Assembly (NCBI GenBank): GCA_051453625.1 | Contig: JBOZIK010000001.1 | Coordinates: 4,079,814-4,143,813 of the forward strand | Reading direction: 5' to 3' | Source: Welwitschia mirabilis | Taxonomy: Eukaryota > Gnetophyta > Gnetopsida > Welwitschiales | Length of the DNA stretch: 64,000 nt | In this document: positions 32,905 to 44,480 of the stretch, in pieces | How the letters are laid out: every line of letters starts with the position of its first letter | Position numbering within the stretch: the stretch's first letter is position 1 | Made by a program: the position numbers and the translations under genes | Notes under the pieces: generated by a model | What the model was told of the DNA's origin: nothing | Database searches by the model: none | The model's input: only the letters and a program-made list of their open reading frames with translations

Positions 32905-34093
32905 TGTTCTAGTATGTATTTATGCAAATGATATTTCTTTAGTCAAGTCCTATTAATCAGAAATATATGCACAAACATAATATAGTAATATAGATTATAG
33001 TAGATCCAAATGTGTTAATTTCTTAAAGACACTAGACAAGAAGAAGAAGAATTAATTTTGACAAAGTAAAGATTCAAAATGAAAATCAATACTACAAGAA
33101 AAGTAAACACATAATGCAAATGCAAATGCAATCTACTCTAGATGGAATATCTATTTAGCTATTAAATATATATCATTAATATCATCCCTATATAACCTAG
33201 ATTAATTAAGAAAACTATTAATAACCATAACAGACCTATATCACAAATGAAGTTGTTATAAATGAAGTTCCTTAACTAGTATTTTTAACTTTAACAAAGT
33301 TGTCCTTGATGACATATATCACAAATGAAGTTATCATGGAAACATAAGTAACATAAACTATAAGGGAGATATACATGAATAAATAAAACTAAAAGAATAT
33401 TTCCATTAAAAATCAAACCAACATCTTGTTATAAACAATAGCACCTCGATGAAGGAAACGCATCCCAACACTAATAAAGACTCCTCTCTGAAACTAGTGG
33501 GTGGACTTCTAGTTCTTTAATCTCCTATCATGATAATTTTTAGTAAAATGAAGATTATTAGAGTCAAGGAAAAAGGCCATATTTATTAACAACAATAAAT
33601 TAAAAAATAGACGATCTTAATAGATGCATGAGAAACCCTAATGGTGCATTGAAATCACATGCAATATTGCATAAGTTTGATCAAGTTTAGTACATTAACT
33701 AAAACTATATTATCATCCTGGTTGTTATTTGGATGATGGTGGGGATGATTCCATGTCAAAAGTATTCTATATTTAGCCTTCATGTCGATCAATCCCACAT
33801 CTTAATCAGCATGTAAGTGGTATCATATAAGTGGTTATTTAGATGATTTAGGTAATGATAGTATTCTTTAAGCTATTAATCAAGTAAATCTAGTTTTGTA
33901 GAACATTAATTCCTCCTTAAAATGTGAAGTTTTATAATTGATTCAAAATGCCTCCAAAAGTACTAGTATTTGTTCATTTTAGTGATTTTATCCTTGACTT
34001 CCAATAATAATTATTTTATGTTTAAATCTATCTAAATGTCCTATAAACTATTTAAAATATTTCATCAAAAACATATAATTTAACATCACAATG
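32905..34093 (-). repeat. 5' LTR of element D
   Basis: 1189 bp. Family palindromes at 33711-33750 and about 33824-33862. Homologous along its length to 25329-26538; the two have diverged clearly (by eye). Its outer end has lost the canonical TG. Confidence 0.8.
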
Positions 34094-35896
34094 CTAATAT
34101 TTTCATTTTTTTAAAATCTTTTCAAAACCTTGTTGTCCACCTTATCATCCAAATGACTAAGCAAGATGACACACTCATATTTTCTAAGATACATTAGTTT
34201 TTTATTTTATCTTTTTTATACTAAATATAACCCTTCTTTTCATACATAGAATACTATTCCTAGGTCTACCTATTTTGCTTCTTTATACTTAACTTGCATG
34301 TTGATATTTATTTTCCTCATGTTAATGCAATACAAGACATATTAATTCACTTGTGAAGGGGACAAGACATATATTTTGAAGTATTTTAAAGAAAAAATCT
34401 TAAGTTTTTAAGGGTTATTTTTAGTTTTCACAATACATATTTATAATGTACTTTTCTAATTTTGACTGCCTATTATTTGAGTGATATGCATTATGGATGC
34501 TATTTAGTAAAACATGTACTTAAGAGTAGAATACTTGCAATTTGTTTTCCTTGTAGGGGCAATCTAAGAAATTGATGAGATCATGAATGAAGGGAATAAT
34601 GTTATGATTGATTATTTTTTATATAATTTCCCTTGTATATTATGCTTAAAAACTCAATGTTTATCTTATAAATTTCATTTTTGAGTTATGAAGTTTTCTA
34701 ATCATACATGCATATCATTTTTCTACGTTATNNNNNNNNNNNNNNNNNNNNNNNNNNNNNNNNNNNNNNNNNNNNNNNNNNNNNNNNNNNNNNNNNNNNN
34801 NNNNNNNNNNNNNNNNNNNNNNNNNNNNNNNNNNNNNNNNNNNNNNNNNNNNNNNNNNNNNNNNNNNNNNNNNNNNNCAGTTGCAAGCACTTGATTTTAG
34901 AGTATAATTTTTAGAATCTTTTTATCCCCATAATCATCTAGATGACATGTTGGATAATAGCATAGTTACATTATCTATTAGGTAAAACAATTTATTTTAT
35001 TTGATTCTGAGATTTAATCTTGCATAATGAAATTTTTGAACTTGATTTACATATTCCTAGTTAATTTCTATCTTAGTCAATTTAGCTTGCAATTATAGTT
35101 GTTTGCCAACTTTACCAGGGACTAACAAGGCTAAGTGGAGTGCTATGTTGTAANNNNNNNNNNNNNNNNNNNNNNNNNNNNNNNNNNNNNNNNNNNNNNN
35201 NNNNNNNNNNNNNNNNNNNNNNNNNNNNNNNNNNNNNNNNNNNNNNNNNNNNNNNNNNNNNNNNNNNNNNNNNNNNNNNNNNNNNNNNNNNNNNNNNNNN
35301 NNNNNNNNNNNNNNNNNNNNNNNNNNNNNNNNNNNNNNNNNNNNNNNNNNNNNNNNNNNNNNNNNNNNNNNNNNNNNNNNNNNNNNNNNNNNNNNNNNNN
35401 NNNNNNNNNNNNNNNNNNNNNNNNNNNNNNNNNNNNNNNNNNNNNNNNNNNNNNNNNNNNNNNNNNNNNNNNNNNNNNNNNNNNNNNNNNNNNNNNNNNN
35501 NNNNNNNNNNNNNNNNNNNNNNNNNNNNNNNNNNNNNNNNNNNNNNNNNNNNNNNNNNNNNNNNNNNNNNNNNNNNNNNNNNNNNNNNNNNNNNNNNNNN
35601 NNNNNNNNNNNNNNNNNNNNNNNNNNNNNNNNNNNNNNNNNNNNNNNNNNNNNNNNNNNNNNNNNNNNNNNNNNNNNNNNNNNNNNNNNNNNNNNNNNNN
35701 NNNNNNNNNNNNNNNNNNNNNNNNNNNNNNNNNNNNNNNNNNNNNNNNNNNNNNNNNNNNNNNNNNNNNNNNNNNNNNNNNNNNNNNNNNNNNNNNNNNN
35801 NNNNNNNNNNNNNNNNNNNNNNNNNNNNNNNNNNNNNNNNNNNNNNNNNNNNNNAATTATAGTTGTTTACCAACTTTACCAGGGACTAACAAGGCT
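34094..35896 (+). other. 3' non-coding region of element C, downstream piece
   Basis: Continues the region interrupted at 25328. Palindromes at 34132-34171 and 34926-34960, gaps at 34732-34877 (146 N) and 35154-35854 (701 N). Sequence 35092-35153 reappears almost unchanged at 35855-35917, so the second gap probably hides an assembly duplication. Open frames here are N-runs. Confidence 0.65.
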
Positions 35897-35909
35897 AAGT
35901 GGAGTGCTA
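35897..35909 (+). promoter_or_regulatory. Polypurine tract of element C
   Basis: AAGTGGAGTGCTA before the LTR start TGTTGTAATG. A second copy of the same bases precedes the gap near 35133-35145. Confidence 0.65.
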
Positions 35910-37162
35910 TGTTGTAATGTTAAATTATATGTTTTGATGGGGTATTTTGAGTAGTTTACAAGACATTTAAATAGGTTTAAGCAAAAAACAAAAATTATTG
36001 AGAGTCAAGGGAAATATCATAGAAACACATAATTGCCAGCACATATGGAGGCATTGTGGATCAATGCTAATACTTCACATTTTAAGGACCAATTAATGTT
36101 TTATAAGGCCAAACTCACTTGGTTGAAGAGCTTGAAAAAATCTATCATTCCTTTAACCACAAAGATGCCACCACTTACATGCTAACTAGGATGGTGACTA
36201 GACCAACATGAAGGGTAAATATAAAACTCTCTTAACATGGCATTATCCCCACTAGTATTTAGATGATTAAAAGAATGATACCTAATTTTAGTTAATATAT
36301 CAAATTTTATCTAACTTATGCAATATGTCATGCACCTTCTAAATGATGTTAGATTTTTAATTGTATTTATTAGATTTACTATGATTAAGTTTACTATTGT
36401 TAAAAAATACCACCTTCATCCTCAACTTTGATCATCTTCTTTAGCACTAGAATTCTCATGATAGGAGATTAAAGAGTAGAAGGTTAATTTATTAGTTATA
36501 GAAAGAAGTCTCTATTTGTGTTGGGCTATGTCTCCTTTATTGAGATGCTACTACTTTATAATAAGAAGTTGTTTTGACTTCTAATTAAAATCTTCTTTTA
36601 GTTTTATTCATGTAAATGTCCCTTATAGTTTATGTTGCTTATGATTCTGTGATAGCTTCATTTGTGTTAGAGGTCATTAAGGATAATCTTTATCAAGGTT
36701 GAAATTACTAGTTTAGGAACTTATATTGAATTTATATTTCTTAGCTTAATGTTATATGTTTTCCATATCTTTTTTGACATACTTGATAACCTAGGTTGGT
36801 TAGGATTAGTGATAGTTTCCTTGATTGATTTAGGTTATACAATATTGGTCAAGATTATATAATGTTGGCCTTGGCAATAAATATTTGATAGTTAGATAGA
36901 TATTACATTTAGGGTAGTCTGCATTTGTATTGCATTAGTGTGTTTATTTTCTTGTATTATTGATTTTCATTTTTAACCTTAAAATAAAAACTTTAAAATA
37001 CATCATATGAAATCAATTATCTAGCTTCGAGATTAATGCCTTCAATGGATTATGACATTTGACTTGACTCTCATCTATATTAGGTGTTGTATTTATGCAT
37101 ATATTTGTGATTGATAAGATTTAACTAAGGATGTAAAATTTGCATAAATATGCACTGCAACA
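35910..37162 (+). repeat. 3' LTR of element C
   Basis: 1253 bp, TGTTGTAATG to CACTGCAACA. Homologous to 18486-19747. The palindrome pair is decayed here (about 36140-36175 and 36246-36285). Confidence 0.82.
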
Positions 37163-37987
37163 TGTGTCAAACAAAATATAAAACACATGCAATGATTAAG
37201 CTATAAAATATTAAATATAATACAATGAAAAACCTAAACTAATAATTTCAACCTTAACAAAAGTTATTCTTGTTGATTTATATCTACTATGAAGTTATCA
37301 CCAAATCATAACCAACATAAATTATAAGGGAGATGCACATGAATAAAATTAAAAGAAACTTTCTATTAATGTTGAATTAGCATTCTATTACAAAGAAATA
37401 ATACCTCAATAAAGGATACACAGCCTAACACTAAGGAAAAACCCCTTTCTGCAACCATGGATGGACCTTCTACTCCTTGATCTTCTATCACTAGATTTTC
37501 AGATGCTAAAGAAGATAAAAATTCAAGTGAGGAAAAAGGAGGTATTTATTACAATGAAGCACTCTAAAAATATCAAATCTAATAGATACATTAGATGAAG
37601 TTTAGTGCATTGACTAAAATTAGGTATCATCCTGACTATTATTTAGATAATGGTGGGGATGATGCCATATAAAAAGAAATCCCATATAACATTTATATTT
37701 GGTCTAGTTAGCATCCTTATTAACATATACATGTTTTTGTTCATACTATCATCTAAATGATAAAGGGGACAATATTCTTTTAAAGCTTTTTAATCAAGTT
37801 AAATTGGCCTTGAAGATCATTAACTCCTCCTCAAAATATGAAGTATCAAAAATCATCCAAAATGCCTTCAAATGTACTAGTGGTTATAAATTTTTCTAAT
37901 TTTCTTCTTAACTCTCAATAATCACTTATTTATACTTAAAAATTACTAAATGTTATATAAAATTACTTAAAATATTCCATCACAACA
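37163..37987 (-). repeat. 5' LTR of element B, outer piece
   Basis: Continues the LTR interrupted at 18485. Palindromes at 37624-37664 and 37745-37774. On the minus strand starts TGTTGTGATGG at 37987, missing about 20 bp that other copies have just inside the end. Confidence 0.78.
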
Positions 37988-38739
37988 TTAGGCCTTGTCT
38001 AATTAGGTAAGTAAATAGATAATATCTTTTTTATTCTTAACACCACATTATAATTATTTTATGAGTTGAGATTGTTAGTTAGACATAGATAAAGTTAAAT
38101 TATATACTTGATATTTATCTTTTTAAAGTATTATTAAAATAGTTATAGATATTTTCAAAAAAATCTAAAACTTTTATTATAGGCATCTTTAGTTTTGTAG
38201 ATGCCTCTTAGGGAGATGCTTAAGATTTATAAACATCTTGAAAGTAGATGTATTGAGTTTGGTAGATGTCTTCAAAGGGTAGGTACATTAATTTTACTTT
38301 TTAAAATAGATGTCATGAGTTTGTAGATGTGTTAATAGTAAGAAAATATATTAAAAAAATTTTAACAGTAGATGTCTTTAAGTTTGAAGACATCTACTTT
38401 TTGCATTTTAGACATCTTCTAGGTTGTAGATTCTTGACTATACTATTGGAAAAAATAAAACACACTAAAAACCTAGGGTTTTGATCCTTTTAATTTGAAA
38501 AATAGACCATTAAATCTCATTTTCAAGTTCCCACTTAAAAGGTTTCTCTCTCATAAGTTTTCTTAGAATTAATTTTCTTAGATTTCTCTTGCAAGACATC
38601 TTGGATTTTTGAGACATCTTAATAGCAAGAAAGAATAAGGTTTTCTCTTGAACAAGTATATGAATTTCATAGTTTCTTACATTCTAATTAATTTTTATTA
38701 GTTTTTCATTCTATCTTATGAAAATGAATAGAAAAAAGA

Positions 38740-40450
38740 TTGTTGGTACTTCTAGAGAAAAGGAATAATGCTTAGAATAATAAAAATCATAGTATAAACC
38801 ATAGTTCTACCCTGAGGTAGATGCAAAAAGACAGAGAACATGTTTTGGAAATTCTATTATTGTAGAAGAAATCCTTTTATTTTAGGAAAAATGTTGAGAT
38901 TAGCTTATGGATTATTTCATTAATATTGGATGAAAAATAATCATTACGTTAGACTAGCATATTCTTGATCTAGTGGTAAGAGAGTTATATACCAATATAC
39001 ACCAAATTAATAATTGCATGAAGAACTTTCAAACAAAGGTTAGAGGTACCTCTCTGCACATTATTCCTAGTTTTTTTAATTTCTTGCTTAGCATAGATGA
39101 CATAGATATCTCTCAGATCTATACTCATTCTTTCAAAGAAATATTTAGTTTTAGAGTTGTTAGTGTATCTTAGCATAATATGAGTAGTATTTTATTTGGG
39201 CATAGTAGAATGAATTTTGTTGAATACATTAAAAGAAAAGATATGGTTTCAAATGACTTAATTCTTAGTTTGATAACATTCTATAATATTTAGATTATAG
39301 GAGGTAGTTATAGCTATTATCAATCCATGTAGACCTTCATTTTATATTGCTTACTTACTAGATTAAAGATAGATTTAAATTTTATTCTGTGCATGAATAT
39401 TATATCACATTTTTGCAAGGGCCAAACATTTTGTCACCCTTGTCTTATTATCTTGATCATTATTAGTGTAGATATTTTAGTGCCTTAAGTTAATCTTATT
39501 CATCAAAAGAGGCCTTTAGCAGAGTTTAGTAAGAAACACATAGTACCATTGCCCATAGGTGAAGGCACAAGCTAGAGGACACCAAAGTATTAACAATCAT
39601 TTTCTACTACTAGTCATAGCTATTCTCTAGTTAAAAATAGATTAAAGGCAATTGTAAAAATGGTGGGTAAAATTGGAAGAAATATTTTAAGGCTTAAGAC
39701 ACATAGATTAATAAAAAGTAAGGGTGAGGCATCAGTAGAAATATTTAAATCCATGAGGATTCCCATGTAATTAGATTTAGAGGAGGATCTACAAGAGGAA
39801 GAGGACATAGGACCTTTAGTTTTATTTGGCATATGTATGACTCCGATAGGATAGCAGATAGTAATTTTAGAGAGGAGTATTTTAGAGATAAGACATAGGC
39901 TCAAAGAAAAGTACTAAGATCCCATAGAGGCAAGTGTACAGGGGGAGAAATAGGCTTTAGGTACTTCCAACAAAGGCAGCCATAATAGGAGATAGAATCT
40001 AAAAGTTTGGATGCACTGCCTCTCATCTTTTGTCATCTACATCATAAGATTCCTATCCATCATTCCACTTGACTACCCTTACTAAGCTACATAGTCATAT
40101 CACCTTATACTCTACCATATCCACCTCCAGTTCATCCACCATCATCATTTCCATCACATATAAAGCCCATCTAGATAGAACCACTTTCCTCCATATACAT
40201 ACCATCATCCTTTATAGAGACAACCACTACTAGTTTTTTTAGGACTTCTATCACTCCTCAAACATACCAATGTATGAGCATATAGATGTTTAAGGGCCAT
40301 AGTAAGACATCTTAGCACCCCTCTAGGAAATGCCACAATCCAACTTCTACTTCCTCATCATCATACACCCAACCAACATTTACCACCTATGATAGCAATG
40401 ATAGTAATAAAGAGGAATAAGCCATGCATTATATCAGTGACTCCAATCTT
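38740..40450 (+). pseudogene. Broken frame resembling the putative plant transposon protein domain
   Basis: One reading direction is followed with only a few stops. Landmarks: AKRQRTCFGNSIIVEEILLF near 38825-38885, DLVVRELYTNI at about 38967-39000 (plant family: SLVREFYANL), VRGTSLHIIPSFFNFLLSI near 39030-39095 (family: VRGKxVxFSPxxINxxLGL), and YCLLTRLKIDLNF near 39345-39385. A C-terminal part near 40000-40440 is rich in Pro, Ser, Thr and His and ends with the acidic YDSNDSNKEE. The domain assignment is from memory of the family pattern and is uncertain. Open stretches on the minus strand here (38985-39176, 39620-39904) are shadows. Confidence 0.42.
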
Positions 40451-42370
40451 AGTGATTAGATCCTTTTCTCTACTATTTAAAAAATAAGAAACGTTTATTG
40501 GTAAATGAATGGATAGCAAATATAGTTAAATATATTAATGATAGGTCAATTGAATACCTCAGCTTTAAGTTTGAGGACACTTTTTTAGGCATGGAGTACT
40601 TATTTATGAAATATTGGATTGAATAACTAGTGTCATCATTATTATTGATAATCCCTCTTAATGTTTTGACACACATTTATGCTTTATTATTTTCTACTAT
40701 TATTGTTTGTTAGCACATGTTTATGTTGGCATTTTGTTTTTTGTTTTAATATCATGCTTTTATTGGCACATTTCTATCATGTTTAATGCTTTGATTTTTA
40801 GAATCTTAATGTTACATACTACTAGTGCATTTCTTATTATATCCTACTCTAATGTATACTATTAGTACATTATCATGAGTATATTGTTAGATAATATTTT
40901 TTTGGCACAACATTTGTATTATCATGATCTGATTTTATTTCAAATATCATGGCTATTTGAATGATTAATATCATGATTTATTAATTGTTTTTATGCCTTT
41001 ATTTGATTACTCAAGTAACACATTAATATGTCTTAATCTATTTCCTTATTCAAGTGGTATATCTATGTGTTTTGATCCAATTTTTCAAGTGGTTAATATC
41101 ATGTTTTTCCAATTCATTAGAAAATCTAGTTATGTGCATTAATTTGAAATATAAATATTAAATATGTAGTTAATTAAATGGGATTATACTAATGAATATC
41201 TACCAAGTTTTGGACATCATTAAAAATGGGAAGATTATTGGTAAATCTAGTTTTGATGATTCTACTTGATAAACATTTTGTGTCTTTGTATAAGATAGGT
41301 CATTATTAAGAGAAAGTTAAGCCTTAATAAGTATTAGATAATGATGAATATTTAAAATTAGTATCTCATAAAAAGAATCAGTTGATAAATTGGAAAATTA
41401 ATCATTTAAAGACATCTAGAAAATTGAAGATGTTTCTAGTGAAGAATTCTAGAAAATAAAAGATGTTTTGGGTATATCAAAATTTAAGTTAAAGGCGTAA
41501 GATAACTATTTCATCAAAGATAACCATGCTAGAATTGAACTTGATATAGATGAAGACATCTGCATGTTTTAAGATGTCTATATTAAGTTAAAATAGGTAA
41601 TAGAGTTAATTCAGTTTTTCAACTAATATCTTACATTTTAGGTAAGCTATCAACTTGTACATCATATATTCATGATCACGAAGGTCCAAGAATTATACAA
41701 ATAAATTTTTATCAAAATATGGATAAGTTGACTAAACATGTGTCTATAAAGGTGAATATGTCTAACTATTAGTAGATGTCTATAAAAGTAAAGATATCTT
41801 ATACCAAAGTTCAAATCAATAAAAATCAAAGATACATGCTTGACGTCTAGATATTTTCTATCCATTGCATGATGGTTATAAAGCTAAGTAGTTATATTTC
41901 AAGTTTAAATTACTAAATCCTCTTTGATTAAATTAAGGGTCAATATCATAAAATAAATTACAACTTTTCAAACTTCAATGAATACAAAGATCTTAAACTT
42001 TTAGCACTCAAAGATCAAATTAAATATATAACAAATATTACATAGATGAAATGAACATCTCACAAATCATCAAAAGCAACATCTGTAAAGAAGAAAGCAT
42101 TACTACATCATTTGATCTTGGATCTTACATTACTTCATCATTCATCTATACTTGTGGTGACTACAATAACAGAGAACTCAAGTATTCTTCAAAGCTACAT
42201 CTTTATGCTTATTATTATATTGTATTTTAGGTTATACATTATTGGACTATTGTATTATTGAATATTGGTATAAGTCTATTATTGAATCAATATCTTTATA
42301 AGACAACCCTTGTAAGAGTGTGCATTTAAGTTAGTTTCTATGAGAACTTACTTTATTGTAAGGTTATTAG
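40450..42370. other. AT-rich non-coding stretch of element F
   Basis: No frame with recognisable motifs. The AGACATCT-type words cluster at 41400-41800. Confidence 0.5.
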
Positions 42371-42377
42371 TTAGATA

Positions 42378-42672
42378 GAAAACCATTATTTCCTTGTATG
42401 GGAGAGAGTGTTATCTTGTGAGGAGACTCTCACTATTGTAAGTTTTGTGGTGCATCTCTGAAAATCACTATTCCCTTATAGGGAAGAGAGTGCTACCTTG
42501 TGAGAAGACTCTTACTTTATAAGATTTGTGGTGTACGTATGAAAAATACTATTTCCTTACAAGAGAGAAAATAATACCTAGTGATGAGACTATAATTTGT
42601 TATAAGGTTGATAATGTGACAAACAACCACTATTTTCTTATAGGTCAAGAATATCTAGAGGTGTGAGTAGAA
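42378..42672 (+). repeat. ~81-bp tandem repeat, three full units and one partial
   Basis: Units at 42378-42459 (82), 42460-42540 (81), 42541-42620 (80) and a partial unit 42621-42672. Each starts GAAAA(C/T)CACTATT or a variant, then a CTTATAGGG-like word; full units have GAGACT in the middle. Resembles the repeated U5 region of some plant LTRs. Confidence 0.8.
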
Positions 42673-42719
42673 GCTATCCTCTTTATGTCTACATACCTAG
42701 GTTGGGAAGCTACATTATC

Positions 42720-43780
42720 TTAGTAAGGTATTTTATTATATATATTTCATTCTATTATTAGCTTAATTTTTTATTTGGTAGAACTCATTCATCCTTTCCT
42801 TTGTGTTCAATGATACTCATCATCTAATCCAACCTAAGCAAATTGTTAAGGGTTATTTTCAATGTTGATATTTAAATTCTCTTCCATATATTACTTAACC
42901 TCCTTATGCACATTGACGGATTTTTACCATTTCACCTTCATTTTACTTCCATGATACATGTCTTCCATCATCCCTTATGAATCTTATCACTCATTATTAC
43001 ATAAATTTCCTTCATCTTCTAACTATAATCTTTTATTCTTTCATTAACACCCTTCATCTTATACTTCATCTTTTGATCAATATCCTTTATCTTCTAAACT
43101 CAAAAATCCTCTTTAAACTTCTTGTAATAAATCCTTAAGAGGTTCATAAAATTCCAACATCACATTAACATCACAAAATAATATTTTAACCAACAGACCT
43201 CTTCCACTTTGGAAAGACTTAAGTAAAATTTGTAGTAATTAAATCAAACTGCTATTTAAATCATTAAGATACTTATCCAATAAGAAGTAGAGGATCTTTC
43301 TAAATTTCTAATCATAGGAATTTTAAATAAAGTAATAATGGTCAAATAAATGAAATCCAAGTCATACTATTTAGTAAAAAGAAAGAAAGTAAAGAAGATC
43401 TATTAGAGGATGAGTAGTTAATTAAAGAACTTCAATCCTTTAAAGAAATATATACACTTAAGGAAAGTCATATATTTTAGGATTAATCTTTTAGCAAATC
43501 TTATGAAAAGGAAAACAACAAAAATGAATCCATGCATAATCTATCATATGTATAACCCTTACCTTCTTCTTAACATTTTCATGAATAGAACATTTTCATG
43601 TCATCTTTATCTTTTGAAAAAGATTTAAACCTTTAGTAGAAGATAAAATTTAAATTGAGTTATAAAAAATTTTTAATGATCTTATGAATACTTATTTTGA
43701 TAAGAACTCATGTCATCTAGTGAATAATTAGTTACCTTTATCTTCACTTTAAAATGATATCTTATAAGATTTGTTGAAAA
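42720..43780. other. Unassigned AT-rich stretch
   Basis: Short interrupted frames only; nothing recognised. Confidence 0.5.
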
Positions 43781-44480
43781 AGAATGAGCTAACTACAGGA
43801 TGGATGCTTTTATATATTTAACACATAGAATCTACTATTTGCATTAATGTTCTCTCTAATTACATATATTCATATATAAAATATTACATGGATCCTCTTT
43901 CATTTCATGATCCATCATCTAATCATAGCCTTCACATCCTTGAACGTCACATCTTTTCTACCCTTAAGCCTTCATCCATGCATTACATTAAAAAACCCTA
44001 CTATGAGGAAATTTTAGTTTTATTTCATTATTTTAGACTAGAGTTACCTTCTATATTAGACTTATGATGGGTAATTCCACTCACAAGAAAGCTAATATCT
44101 CCTAGTGGTATCTCTCTCATGAAATCACTTAATAATTATTACTTGTATAATCATTGCTTTAAGCCCTTTCACATAAGTAATATTAAATTTCACTCATATC
44201 ATAGATTAATCCATTACCATCTCAAACCTTATCACTCACCTCTTTCATTATGACATTATTTTATAAGGCTCATCAATCACCATCTATTCCATCTTACTTT
44301 GAGTTTATAATACTTACCGATAATGGATAGTAGTCATTTCATATAAATAAGAATAATAGATATTTGTCATTCCATGATTTGATTGACATTATATGGATCA
44401 TTTCTTTTCAAGAGAAAATTCATCTTTGTCTTTAAGCTCTTTTGTTAAGGATTTTATTCCCTTAATGTCTCTAATTTAAA
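43780..44480 (+). pseudogene. Unidentified coding-like region
   Basis: One plus-strand frame is unusually open for this DNA: fragments include YYMDPLSFHDPSSNHSLHIL, FSTLKPSSMHYIKKPYYEEI near 43965-44030, LMKSLNNYYLYNHC near 44120-44160 and HRLIHYHLKPYHSPL near 44200-44250. It is His/Ser/Tyr-rich, interrupted by at least five stops, with no start that can be defended. I do not recognise it. It may be a retroelement gene remnant. Confidence 0.3.

Larger units (their letters stand above)
25329..34093 (-). mobile_element. Element D: complete-length type II Athila-type element nested in element C
   Basis: Minus-strand element, 8765 bp, with 5' LTR 32905-34093, primer site, leader, gag, protease, replacement segment, 3' non-coding region, purine tract and 3' LTR 25329-26538. 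Flanking 5-mers are CTATT (25324-25328) and CTAAT (34094-34098), a 4-of-5 match expected of a target duplication. It has no RT, RNase H or integrase, so it would have depended on a type I relative such as P or E for movement. Confidence 0.8.
18486..37162 (+). mobile_element. Element C: Athila-type Ty3/gypsy element, type II, with element D nested in its 3' region
   Basis: Plus-strand element with both LTRs (18486-19747 and 35910-37162), primer site, leader, gag, protease, replacement segment in place of RT-RNase H-integrase, a short integrase-end-like remnant, 3' non-coding region and purine tract. Element D interrupts the 3' region at 25329-34093. Flanking 5-mers are TACTT (18481-18485) and TGTGT (37163-37167), against TATGT in the unoccupied LTR of D. 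The two LTRs have diverged strongly, so the insertion is old. Confidence 0.78.
15848..37987 (-). mobile_element. Element B: Athila-type Ty3/gypsy element, 5' part, with element C nested in its LTR
   Basis: Minus-strand element. Its 5' LTR is in two pieces (37163-37987 and 18114-18485) separated by element C. Primer site 18091-18110, leader with a 939-N gap, gag 16767 down to 15848, then the copia LTR. Protease and everything downstream are to the left of the copia LTR/element A block, outside the window. The joined LTR would be 1197 bp, as expected. Whether it was type I or II cannot be told. Confidence 0.7.
37988..42720 (+). mobile_element. Element F: decayed LTR retroelement, outer context of element B
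   Basis: Tentative unit. 38160-38640 and 41390-41800 both carry many AGATGTC/GACATCT words, which may mark its two terminal repeats. Between them lies a broken frame (38740-40450) and at the right a four-unit 81-bp repeat (42378-42672). Sequence is unrelated to the Athila family. Exact ends are not resolved. Confidence 0.35.

Noticed and set aside
35112-35917. Long open frames on both strands (240-260 codons)
   Set aside because: They are runs of N read as open; only a few real codons lie at each end. The same applies to 11718-12482, 16853-17890, 55071-55680, 34688-34914 and 63152-63688.
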